A stretch of DNA of 64,000 bases, from contig CATNEN010000002.1 in assembly GCA_950097015.1 (NCBI GenBank), positions 8,447,501 through 8,511,500 of the forward strand. Reading direction: 5' to 3'. Position 1 is the first letter of the stretch, and each line of letters begins with the position of its first letter. A program made the position numbers and the translations under genes. The notes under the pieces were generated by a model that worked only from the letters and a program-made list of their open reading frames with translations, was not told where the DNA came from and searched no databases. This document shows, in pieces, positions 33,880 to 45,128 of the stretch. The stretch comes from Macrostomum hystrix. Its lineage: Eukaryota > Platyhelminthes > Macrostomidae.

Positions 33880-34835
33880 AAACTGCTCAGCTCACAGCAC
33901 TACTCAAACTGCTCAGCTCACAACACTACTCAAACTGCTCAGCTAAAAGCACTACTCAAACTGCTCAGCTCACAGCACTACTCAAACTGCTCAGCTAAAA
34001 GCACTACTCAAACTGCTCAGCTAAAAGCACTACTCAAACTGCTCAGCTCACAGCACTACTCAAACTGCTCAGCTCACAGCACTACTCAAACTGCTCAGCT
34101 AAAAGCACTACTTAAACTGCTTTGTTAACAGCACTACTCAAAATGTTCAAAATACTCAAAATACTCAGCTCACAACACTACTCAAACTGCTCAGCTAAAA
34201 GCACTACTCAAACTGCTCAGCTCACAGCACTACTCAAACTGCTCAGCTCACAGCACTACTCAAACTGCTCAACTCACAGCACTACTCAAACTGCTCAGCT
34301 AAAAGCACTACTTAAACTGCTCAGCTCACAGCACTACTCAAGCTGCTCAGCTCACAGCACTACTCAAACTGCTCAGCTCACAGCACTACTCAAACTGCTC
34401 AACTCACAGCACTACTCAAACTGCTCAACTCACAGCACTACTCAAACTGCTCAGCTAAAAGCACTACTTAAACTGCTTTGTTAACAGCACTACTCAAAAT
34501 GTTCAAAATACTCAAAATACTCAGCTCACAACACTACTCAAACTGCTCAGCTAAAAGCACTATTCAAACTGCTCAGCTCACAGCACTACTCAAACTGCTC
34601 AACTCACAGCACTACTCAAACTGCTCAACTCACAGCACTACTCAAACTGCTCAACTCACAGCACTACTCAAACTGCTCAACTCACAGCACTACTCAAACT
34701 GCTCAACTCACAGCACTACTCAAACTGCTCAACTCACAGCACTAATCAAACTGCTCAGCTAAAAGCACTACTTAAACTGCTTCGTTAACAGCACTACTCA
34801 AAATGTTCAAAATACTCAAAATACTCAGCTCACAG
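33880..34835. repeat. 26-bp minisatellite with higher-order structure
   Basis: About 36 copies of a 26-bp unit with core cagcactactcaaactgctc, just upstream of the cyclase start codon. A distinct break motif (gttaacagcactactcaaaa followed by two atactcaaa steps) recurs near 34125, 34481 and 34787, so blocks of roughly 300-360 bp were duplicated as units. The open frame across it simply recodes the unit with a 26-residue period. Confidence 0.95.
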
Positions 34836-35160
34836 CCTACTCAAGCTGCTCTCTTAGAAAAAGGCATTCCCCAGTCAAACATTGAGGTGTAAACTAAATG
34901 TTTGTATCAATGAATACTTTAATGGGAAGAAAAATACAGACAACATAGAAAAATATGAGCAAGCTATTTACCTATCAAATTTCAGAACACTATATTTAGA
35001 AATCCTGTTTGCAGGCAACTTTCGTTCTCAGACGCAAAGTAAACTTATAGGGCCAATGGTATCATGTTGTAAGGATGCAGAATGTGGGATACGAAAGTTT
35101 TAGTCAGTAGAATATCCTGCTATTTTAGGCGATTTGTCTCGAACCAGTCAGAGAGCTTGT
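34836..35160. other. Unique intergenic sequence
   Basis: Short AT-rich stretch between two arrays. A 73-codon open frame in it has no recognisable similarity and no splice or codon signal. Confidence 0.5.
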
Positions 35161-35169
35161 ATTGTACTT

Positions 35170-36395
35170 TTACTGATTAGAGGATTGGGGAATATGTAGC
35201 CAGTGGATTAGAGGATTGGGGAATATGTAGACAGTGGATTAGAGAATTGGGGAATATGTAGCCAGCAGATAAGAGGAATGGGGAATATGTAGCCAGTGGA
35301 TTCGAGAATTGGGGAATATGTAGCCAGTCGATTAGAGGATTGGTGAATATGTAGCCAGCGGATTAGAGGATTAGGGAATATGTAGCCAGTGGATTAGAGG
35401 ATTGGGGAATATGTAGCCAGTGGATTAGAGGATTGGGGAATATGTAGCCAGTCGAATAGAGAATTGGGGAATATGTAGACAGTGGACTAGAGGATTGGGG
35501 AATATGTAGCCAGTCGATTAGAGGATTGGGGAATATGTAGTCAGTCGAATAGAGAATTGGGAATATGTAGACAGTGGATTAGAGAATTGAGGAATATGTA
35601 GCCAGTGGATTAGAGGATTGGGGAATATGTAGCCAGTCGAATAGAGAATTGGGGAATATGTAGACAGTCGAATAGAGAATTGGGGAATATGTAGCCAGTG
35701 GATTAGAGAATTGGGGAATATGTAGACAGTCGAATAGAGAATTGGGAATATGTAGCCAGTGGATTAGAGAATTGAGGAATATGTAGCCAGTGGATTAGAG
35801 AATTGGGGAATATGTAGCCAGTGGATTAGAGGATTGGGGAATATGTAGCCAGTGGATTAGAGAATTGGGGAATATGTAGCCAGTGGATTAGAGAATTGGG
35901 GAATATTTAGCCAGTGGATTAGAGAATTGGGGAATATTTAGCCAGTGGATTAGAGAATTGGGGAATATTTAGCCAGTGGATTAGAGGATTGGGGAATATG
36001 TAGCCAGTGGATTAGAGGATTGGGGAATATGTAGACAGTGGATTAGAGGATTGGGGAATATGTAGCCAGTCGATTAGAGGATTGGGGAATATGTAGCCAG
36101 TGGATTAGAGGATTGGGGAATATGTAGCCAGTGGATTAGAGGATTGGGGAATATGTAGCCAGTGGATTAGAGAATTGGGGAATATGTAGACAGTGGATTA
36201 GAGGATTGGGGAATATGTAGCCAGTGGATTAGAGAATTGGGGAATATGTAGACAGTGGATTAGAGGATTGGGGAATATGTAGCCAGCGGATTAGAGAATT
36301 GGGGAATATGTAGCCAGTGGATTAGAGAATTGGGGAATATTTAGCCAGTGGATTAGAGGATTGGGGAATATGTAGCCAGTGGATTAGAGGATTCG
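35170..36395. repeat. 31-bp minisatellite, intergenic
   Basis: About 40 copies of a 31-bp unit with core attggggaatatgtagccag, downstream of the peroxiredoxin stop codon (36529). Variants (gtagaca, tttagcc, tcgaatag) occur in recurring runs. Confidence 0.96.
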
Positions 36396-36528
36396 GAAAT
36401 AGCTACGGGGCTTATTGTAATGCGTGTAAAACTGTTTCATACGTTTTCTTAAGTACAACTTCCCCAATCCTCAAAGTGTGCTCAACAACTAAAGTCTGGG
36501 TCGAATTTCAGCTGCCATCCAAGCCTCG

Positions 36529-39500
36529 CTAATGCTGCCCTTCCTGATGGGAGAATTTGTCTTTGAAGTACTTCCGACTGGCCTCCGGGTCCGGGGTCAG
36601 GGTCGGGTCGCCTGACTTCCAGTCGGCCGGACAGACCTGGCCGTACTCGTCGACAAACCGGAAGGCTTTTAGCTGGCGACACAGTTCGTCAACGTTGCGC
36701 GACACCTGCGGGATGGCCGGCCGATCTCACGACGTTTAAAAATCGAATATTACGTGAAGTTTTAATTAGTCAATGCAGTGCTAAATTCTCCAGTCCCTAG
36801 TAGATTCTAAGTAGACCAAATTAATTCTACATATCTGTATTTCTCAATGGAACTATATACTTTCAATATCTACGCTGAGATACGAACACCCGACCTCTTA
36901 TTGGTGCCCTTAAAAATAATATTCCACGATTCCATAGAACAGAAAGATACGATTTCTTACATTGCTGAGCTTCATTATTTTCCTAGAATAATAAGCTTCG
37001 ATTTCCTAGAACTGCGATTTCCTAGAATATCAAGCTACGATTTCCAAGAATAAAAAGTTACGGTTTCTATGGATAATAAGTTAAGATTTCCAAAAGTAAT
37101 AAGCGACACTTTCCAAGAATAATAAGCTATGATTTCCAAGAATTTTAAACTACAATTTCCTAGAAATGAAACTACTATTTACTAGAATAATAAGTTACGA
37201 TTTCCTAGAATTTCCTAGAAATCACTGAAGTTTTGTGCCTAGAACAATTGGTACCAGCGTCAGCTGCGTTAGAAGTTTGGGTGGCGTGTCCATGTGTCCA
37301 TGGACTGAACAGATGTACACAGGGCAATGTTGTGTGTATAGCTGGCTGTAAATTTGAACTTATTTTCTTATTATTTATAATACATATTTCTTTATAATTA
37401 TTTGGACTTCCGTTACTTGTCCAGACAGGTTTTTCCACTCTGTTAAATTAATAACGCAAAAAGAAAAAATAATTAATAATTTTCTTATAAAATTTCTTTG
37501 AGCCGAATCCCTGAGAAGCATGCCGCTCATTTCCTGTCAGAGAATCAACTGTTGAATCTGCTATTTCATTAATTCTCATTGCTAGGATAAAGATTTTTCA
37601 GCTTGAAATTTTCAAAATAATTTCTTTTCCAAGAAACAATGCGTACATTTCCATCCCTTCAGCAACAGCTGACTTTCCTGAAAAATGATTGTTTAATTTC
37701 ACGCCTCACAGAAACTACAGATACACCTGGTCACCCCCGATTAAACCCTGCAATTGTGTGGAAAATATGTACCAACTGTTAATGAAGACTGATCCGGCTT
37801 TAATAAGCGATTCTAAATCCCATCTTCACTATAGAAATCCCCTTAATTTTCTCCCGGGCAAAGAGGATTTCTTTTTGAGGATGAAAAACCCATGGAAGCT
37901 GGGACGCTGAGGACGGGAAAACAAAGTAATTAAAGTAATTTTTGTCTGCAATTTTCTGTGGGCGTAAAAGGGGGAAGTCGGCTTGGCGGATGGGGCCTGT
38001 GAGGATTTGTTGTCAAGGACGCTGAGCTGGCCTACCGTTATCCATCGAGGCGTGCTTATGCTTGAAATTCTGGACAGCCGGTTTTAGTAACTCAACATGA
38101 GACCGAGACGGAGCAGACAATAGGGACATTCACAATGGCAAAACATCAATTTCAATTCTCCTCAATCTAGCTGTTTCGTGTGGAACAATTTTTAAGGTTT
38201 TAAATTAACTATTATTTGAATTGGTTGAATTAAAAAGAGAACCGCGGATGCAGCTCTGAGAACCCTACTCAAATTTAAACAGCAAATAACATTCACATGC
38301 CATTCGACCTAACAACTAATAAAACTACACTTTTCCCTCCAAACACTAGCACCCTTCATTCCCTACAACCAGAACCCTTCATTCCCTACAACCAGAACCC
38401 TTCATTCCCTACAACCAGAACCCTTCATCCCCTACAACCAGAACCCTTCATTCCCTACAACCAGAACCCTTCATTCCCTACAACCAGAACCCCTCATTCC
38501 CTACAATCAGCATCCTTCATTCCCTACAACCAGCATCCATCATTCCCTACAACCAGAACCCTTCATTCCCTACAACCAGAATCCTTCATTCCCTACAACT
38601 AGCAACCTTCATTCCCTACAACCAGTCCCCTTCATTCCCTACAACCAGAACCCTCCATTCCCTACAACCAGAATCCTTCATTCCCAACAACCAGAACCCT
38701 CCATTCCCTACAACCAGTCCCCTTCATTCCCTACAACTAGCAACCTTCATTCCCTACAACCAGTCCCCTTCATTCCCTACAACCAGAATCCTTCATTCCC
38801 TACAACTAGCAACCTTCATTCCCTACAACCAGATCCCTTCAATCCCTACAACCAGCACCCTTCCTTCCCTACAACCCGCATCCTCTGTCCCTTGAAACCC
38901 GCATCCTTTATTCTCAACAAGCATTATCCCAGCGGCCCGCAATCTTAGATCTGCACTTTCCCCGCGCACTTTCAATCCCATCAGATCAAACAAGTTCAAA
39001 CAGATGCCATAATTGGAAAGTCCAAAATAGAATTGCAAAACTAGAAGAGACGCCTCAGCAGGATGGTCGCGTGCGTGTGCTGAATGACTTTTTTAGGCAA
39101 GGTAACTATGATGCATTCATGCCGAACTGTTCGTGTTGCAAGATGGGATCTCAAAGTCAGAAACAGATACGACATTATATTCGACTAAGTTCAATGCAAA
39201 TCGCGTTCTTAAGATTTCTTGTCAGTGTTAGCTAACCCACCTGGCAGTTTCTTATCCCAATGGGTTCAATTTCATTGATCCTTTAAGCTGAATTATGACA
39301 GCCCTTAGTGATCTTAACTGATTCTGGCCGAATCCCACATATCCTCAGACTGAATCCCAACTGGCTCTGATCCTCAGACTGAATCCCAACTGGCTCTGAT
39401 CCTCAGACTGAATCCCAACTGGCTCTGATCCTCAGACTGAATCCCAACTGCACCTGATCCTCAGACTCAATCCCAACTGGCTCTGATCCTCAGACTGAAT

Positions 39501-41352
39501 CCCAACTGCTCCTGATCCTCAGACTGAATCCCAACTGGCTCTGATCCTCAGACTGAATCCCAACTGCTCCTGATCCTCAGACTGAATCCCAACTGGCTCT
39601 GATCCTCAGACTGAATCCCAACTGCACCTGATCCTCAGACTCAATCCCAACTGGCTCTGATCCTCAGACTGAATCCCAACTGCTCCTGATCCTCAGACTG
39701 AATCCCAACTGGCTCTGATCCTCAGACTGAATCCCAACTGCACCTGATCCTCAGACTGAATCCCAACTGGCTCTGATCCTCAGACTGAATCCCAACTGCA
39801 CCTGATCCTCAGACTGAATCCCAACTGGCTCTGATCCTCAGACTGAATCCCAACTGGCTCTGATCCTCAGACTGAATCCCAACTGGCTCTGATCCTCAGA
39901 CTGAATCCCAACTGCACCTGATCCTCAGACTGAATCCCAACTGGCTCTGATCCTCAGACTGAATCCCAACTGCTCCTGATCCTCAGACTGAATCCCAACT
40001 GGCTCTGATCCTCAGACTGAATCCCAACTGGCTCTGATCCTCAGACTGAATCCCAACTGGCTCTGATCCTCAGACTGAATCCCAACTGCACCTGATCCTC
40101 AGACTGAATCCCAACTGTCCCTGATCCTCAGACTGAATCCCAACTGGCTCTGATCCTCAGACTGAATCCCAACTGTCCCTGATCCTCAGACTGAATCCCA
40201 ACTGCTCCTGATCCTCAGACTGAATCCCAACTGCTCCTGATCCTCAGACTGAATCCCAACTGTCCCTGATCCTCAGACTGAATCCCAACTGGCTCTGATC
40301 CTCAGACTGAATCCCAACTGTCCCTGATCCTCAGACTGAATCCCAACTGGCTCTGATCCTCAGACTGAATCCCAACTGTCCCTGATCCTCAGACTGAATC
40401 CCAACTGCACCTGATCCTCAGACTGAATCCCAACTGCTCCTGATCCTCAGACTGAATCCCAACTGCTCCTGATCCTCAGACTGAATCCCAACTGGCTCTG
40501 ATCCTCAGACTGAATCCCAACTGGCTCTGATCCTCAGACTGAATCCCAACTGTCCCTGATCCTCAGATCGCACCAGTCCCTGATCCTCCGATCCCACCAG
40601 TCCCTGATCCTCAGATCCCACCAGTCCCTGATCCTCCGATCCCACCAGTCCCTGATCCTCAGATCCCACCAGTCCCTGATCCTTCGATCCCACCAGCACC
40701 TGATCCTCAGATCCCACCAGTCCCTGATCCTCCGATCCCACCAGTCCCTGATCCTCAGATCCCATCAGTCCCTGATCCTTCGATCCCACCAGTCCCTGAT
40801 CGTCAGATCCCACCAGTCCCTGATCACCATGGCATCGTTGATGGTGAGCTGGCGGATCACGCCTTTGCCATCCAGGATGACGTGAGCTCTGTTCAGCAGT
40901 TTGGCCTTGGCATCCCAGACGCCGGCGAAGCGACCGCTGAACCGTCCAGTGTGGTCGCAGACCACTGGAAATGGCAGGTCGCGAAGGCCGCCCCGCTCAG
41001 CCGGGATGTCCATCCATCGCTTGACCTGGTCGATGCTAGCGTCAACAACGCCGACAATGTATGCTTTGTGCTTGTCGTGCAGCTCCTTGACCATGAAGGG
41101 CGACACGGCGCGGAATTCGTCGAAAATGTTGCCGCCGGCGCCGGTGAGAATTTGCACAGCAGGTCCGTGGACAGGGACAAAGAGCAGCAGCAGGTAGCTG
41201 TGCGACATCCGGTAAGTGCACAGGCACAGCTCCTGTACACTGCCGCCAGCCAGGCTCATCGTATTGACATCATCCGGGACGACTTCGCCGACGGAAACTG
41301 GTCGGCCGACAAAGGCTGCGCCAGCGCAAGATCTGCAACTCGCCGCAGACAT
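36529..41352 (-). CDS. Peroxiredoxin (2-Cys type) homologue lacking the peroxidatic cysteine
   Basis: Two minus-strand exons (41352-40828 and 36705-36529, phase 0) give 233 aa; typical 2-Cys peroxiredoxins are near 199. Seen: a thioredoxin-like core with YLLLLFVPV, ERGGLRDLPFPVV (GGLG-type loop), RAHVILDGKGVIRQLTIND, FRFVDEYGQVCPADWKSG (resolving-Cys motif) and a C-terminal RKYFKDKF (YF-type motif). The catalytic loop, normally P-x3-T-x2-C, instead reads PVHGPAVQ with no Cys or Thr, and about ten extra residues follow. The remaining cysteines are elsewhere. Family knowledge says loss of the peroxidatic Cys abolishes peroxidase activity, so this is either a pseudoenzyme with a binding, chaperone or regulatory role, or a decaying copy. 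Both exons are otherwise intact. The ATG at 41352 is the first in frame. Confidence 0.85.
36990..37215. repeat. Degenerate tandem repeat, period about 22-23 bp, peroxiredoxin intron
   Basis: About ten diverged copies around cgatttcctagaataataag. Heavy divergence suggests an old array no longer being homogenised. Confidence 0.75.
37216..38325. other. Unique intronic sequence, peroxiredoxin intron
   Basis: AT-rich, with no gene seen. A segment at 37290-37325 (ccatggactgaacagatgta) resembles 31424-31455 (ccacggactgaacagctgta), so a short dispersed repeat may be shared with cyclase intron 3. Confidence 0.45.
38330..38885. repeat. 23-bp minisatellite, peroxiredoxin intron
   Basis: About 24 copies of a 23-bp unit with core ccctacaaccagaacccttc. 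Confidence 0.94.
39330..40555. repeat. 29-bp minisatellite, peroxiredoxin intron
   Basis: About 42 copies of a 29-bp unit with core cctcagactgaatcccaact and a variable last four bases (ggct, gctc, gcac, gtcc). The order of these variants acts as a barcode for block duplications. Confidence 0.96.
40545..40822. repeat. 24-bp minisatellite abutting the peroxiredoxin exon 1 donor
   Basis: About 11 copies of a 24-bp unit with core agtccctgatcctcagatcc. It shares ccctgatcctcaga with the adjacent 29-bp array, so one probably arose from the other. It runs to within a few bases of the donor at 40827, and its unit (GTGATCAGGGAC on the minus strand) appears to supply the donor's intronic bases. Confidence 0.93.
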
Positions 41353-41654
41353 TTTCAGGAGTGCGACAGCGCTCTGGCTGGCTCGATCAATGCGAAATCA
41401 GCTGCCTAGCTAAGTGCGCAATGCGTTGCAGTCGTTGAAGAAAGGAAACAACGGAATGCTAATCTGGCTCACTCATTTCTATTTTGCTCGCTTTCGCAAT
41501 TTAACATCCGGCTCCCACTGTTTCATTCTATTGGCTGTTAAATGCCATAGACAGAAATTCTTTACGGAGCCTGTGGGAAGGAACGCATGGACTTTTCACG
41601 ATAAATTTTGATCCGTTTGAAATGATTCATTTTCGAAAAACTTCTTCGATTCTA

Positions 41655-44045
41655 GATCCATCCCACAACTCTAATCCATTCCACAACTCTAATCCATCCC
41701 ACAACTCCAATCCATCCCACAACTCTAATCCATCCCACAACTCTAATCCATTCCACAACTCTAATCCATTCCACAACTCTAATCCATTCCACAACTCTAA
41801 TCCATCCCACAACTCTAATCCATCCCACAACTCCAATCCATCCCACAACTCTAATCCATCCCACAACTCCAATCCATCCCACAACTCTAATCCATCCCAC
41901 AACTCTAATCCATCCCACAACTCTAATCCATTCCACAACTCTAATCCATCCCACAACTCCAATCCATCCCACAACTCTAATCCATCCCACAACTCTAATC
42001 CATTCCACAACTCTAATCCATCCCACAACTCCAATCCATCCCACAACCTCTAATCCATCCCACAATTCCAATCCATCCCACCACTCCAATCCATCCCACA
42101 ACTCTACTAATTCATCCCACAACTCCAATCCACCACACAACTCTAATCCATCCCACAACTCCAATCCATCCCACAACTCCAATCCATCCCACAACTCTAA
42201 TCCATCCCACAACTCCAATCCACCACACAACTCTAATCCATTCCACAACTCCAATCCATCCCACAACTCCAATCCATCCCACAACTCTAATCCATCCCAC
42301 AACTCCAATGCATCCCACAAATCTAATCCATATCATCCCACAACTCCAATCCATCCCACAACTCTAATCCATCCCACAACTCCAATCCACCACACAACTC
42401 TAATCCATTCCACAACTCCAATCCATCCCACAACTCCAATCCATCACACAACTCTAATCCATCCCACAACTCCAATCCATCACACAACTCTAATCCATCC
42501 CACAACTCCAATCCATCACACAACTCCAATCCATCCCACAAATCTAATCCATATCATCCCACAACTCCAATCCATCCCACAACTCCAATCCATCCCACAA
42601 CTCTACTAATCCATCCCACAACTCCAATCCATCACACAACTCTAATCCATCCCACAACTCCAATCCATCCCACAACTCCAATCCATCCCACAACTCCAAT
42701 CCATCCCACAACTCTAATCCATCCCACAACTCCAATCCACCACACAACTCTAATCCATTCCACAACTCCAATCCATCCCACAACTCCAATCCATCACACA
42801 ACTCTAATCCATCCCACAACTCCAATCCATCACACAACTCTAATCCATCCCACAACTCCAATCCATCACACAACTCCAATCCATCCCACAAATCTAATCC
42901 ATATCATCCCACAACTCCAATCCATCCCACAACTCCAATCCATCCCACAACTCTACTAATCCATCCCACAACTCCAATCCATCACACAACTCTAATCCAT
43001 CCCACAACTCCAATCCATCCCACAACTCCAATCCATCCCACAACTCTACTAATCCATCTCACCACTCCAATCCATCCCACAACTCTACTAATTCATCCCA
43101 CAACTCCAATCCACCACACAACTCCAATCCATCACACAACTCTAATCCATCCCACAACTCTAATCCATCCCACAACTCCTATCCGCCCTACAACCTCCAA
43201 TCCGCCACACAACTCAAATCCATCCCACAACTCTAATCCATCCCACAACTCCAAATCATCCCACAACTCTAATCCATCCCACAACTCTAATCCATCCCAC
43301 AACTCTAATCCATCACACAACTCTAATCCATCCCACAACTCCAATCCATCACACAACTCTAATCCATCCCACAACTCTAATCCATCCCACAACTCCTATC
43401 CGCCCTACAACCTCCAATCCGCCACACAACTCAAATCCATCCCACAACTCCAATCCATCCCACAACTCTAATCCATCCCACAACTCTAATCCATCCCACA
43501 ACTCTAATCCATCCCACAACTCTAATCCATCACACAACTCTAATCCATCCCACAACTCCAATCCATCACACAACTCTAATCCATCCCACAACTCTAATCC
43601 ATCCCACAACTCCAATCCACCACACAACTCTAATCCATCCCACAACTCTAATCCATCCCACAACTCTACTAATCCATCTCACCACTCCAATCCATCCCAC
43701 AACTCTAATCCATCACACAACTCTAATCCATCCCACAACTCTAATCCATCCCACAACTCTACTAATCCATCCCACAACTCTACTAATCCATCTCACCACT
43801 CCAATCCATCCCACAACTCCAATCCATCCCACAACTCTAATCCATCCCACAACTCTAATCCATCCCACAACTCTACTAATCCATCTCACCACTCCAATCC
43901 ATCCCACAACTCTAATCCATCACACAACTCTAATCCATCCCACAACTCCAATCCATCACACAACTCTAATCCATCCCACAACTCTAATCCATTCCACAAC
44001 TCTAATCCATCCCACAACTCTAATCCATCCCACAACTCCTATCCG
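41655..44045. repeat. 18-bp minisatellite, 2.4 kb, with higher-order repeats
   Basis: About 130 copies of tccatcccacaactctaa. Eighteen is divisible by 3, so long frames on both strands stay open (NPSHNS or WDGLEL six-residue periods); these are not genes. Landmark variants recur: aatctaatccatatcatccc near 42318, 42540 and 42896, and cctatccgccctacaacctc at 43168 and 43391, showing duplications of about 220-360 bp. It lies between the peroxiredoxin 5' end and RPL19. Confidence 0.97.
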
Positions 44046-44049
44046 CCAC

Positions 44050-45128
44050 ACAACCTATACGTACTTCGCTCAGCAACCATTAATTGGTTATCCTTAGTAG
44101 GTGCACAAAAGTAGAATAATTGTATAGTACAGTATCAGAGCCACAGGTGCGAGAATTTCTTTCATAGTGATGATTGGCTACTTCAGTAGAGTGAGAGCAC
44201 ATAATTAACTCTTTGACAATGACATCGTCAGTCTAAATCAGACTTGGAGAATTACAAATCATCATCTAGGTGTTATAAAACTGTCGCTCAACATTACACT
44301 GCACGTTAAGTCGTCGACTAATTTAAATTTAGAGACCATTAGGATAATGAGCAAGGACATCGTGAGAAAATCAAGAGTAGAGACTGACACAAGCCCGTGG
44401 AGTGACTCACTGATATATGCTTTCCGGAGAGTCAGATCACAGCTTTGTGATTTCCTAATTGGCCACACTAGGATAGCAAGCTGAGGTTCCGTTAGAAAAG
44501 CAGCGAGTGACAGCCAGCACCATTGCTGGATAAACTGCAGATTTGGCTGACTGACAGCTCCTAAAGCCAACACTTTGTCACTCCACAGACTCATTAGTAA
44601 TGTTTCTTTAACCTTTTCCATTTAGTTATTTATTTCCAACAAAATACCTGACTACTATTAGTAGAACGCACAATAAGATATTAGCCTTCCTGAGGATGCA
44701 CGCCGCTGTCAGCTTGTAACTGTAAGGAGAGGACGCAGGGCTTAGCAGCTTGTGAGCAGAATTATTGAGGTCAAATGCACGTGCACATCTACATAGACAT
44801 TGTCCATGGACGGCTTTGGCTTTTAAGCCGCGAACGCTGTCAGAGCGATATTAAGATGAGATTTTTTGAGAATCAGAGACAAGGATCAGTGGGATTTAGG
44901 TAAGTCCTGAGAGAAGTGAAACGAGCTTCTTCTTACCATCTTCCTAGAGACCACAAAACACTAGGGAACAGCAGCAACAAATGAAACGATAAACTTTTCC
45001 GAGCACAGAAAAAACTCGAAAGCAAAGCAACTTAAACAGCTTTCGAATAACAGCTTTATTTCCAATAAATTTCTCATTGCTACATTCCGTCTTTTTTCAG
45101 CGCAACGAACACTGCCAATGAAAAGCTG
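44050..45128. other. Intergenic sequence left of RPL19
   Basis: Unique AT-rich sequence. A 119-codon minus frame at 44621-44262 was inspected; it has no recognised motif and mixed composition, so it is not called. The RPL19 3' UTR occupies the right end. Confidence 0.45.
45055..45060 (-). terminator. Polyadenylation signal of RPL19
   Basis: AATAAA on the minus strand about 70 bp past the RPL19 stop codon, a normal distance for this gene family's short 3' UTR. Confidence 0.7.

Noticed and set aside
33862-34762. Three consecutive plus-strand frames with a 26-residue period
   Set aside because: They follow a 26-bp array exactly. The apparent starts are in the break motif of the higher-order repeat.
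41622-43907. NPSHNS- and WDGLEL-type repeat proteins on both strands
   Set aside because: The 18-bp unit has no stop in several frames, which is enough to explain them.
44262-44621. 119-codon minus open frame
   Set aside because: No recognised domain, no splice partners, and AT-rich composition like the surrounding spacer.
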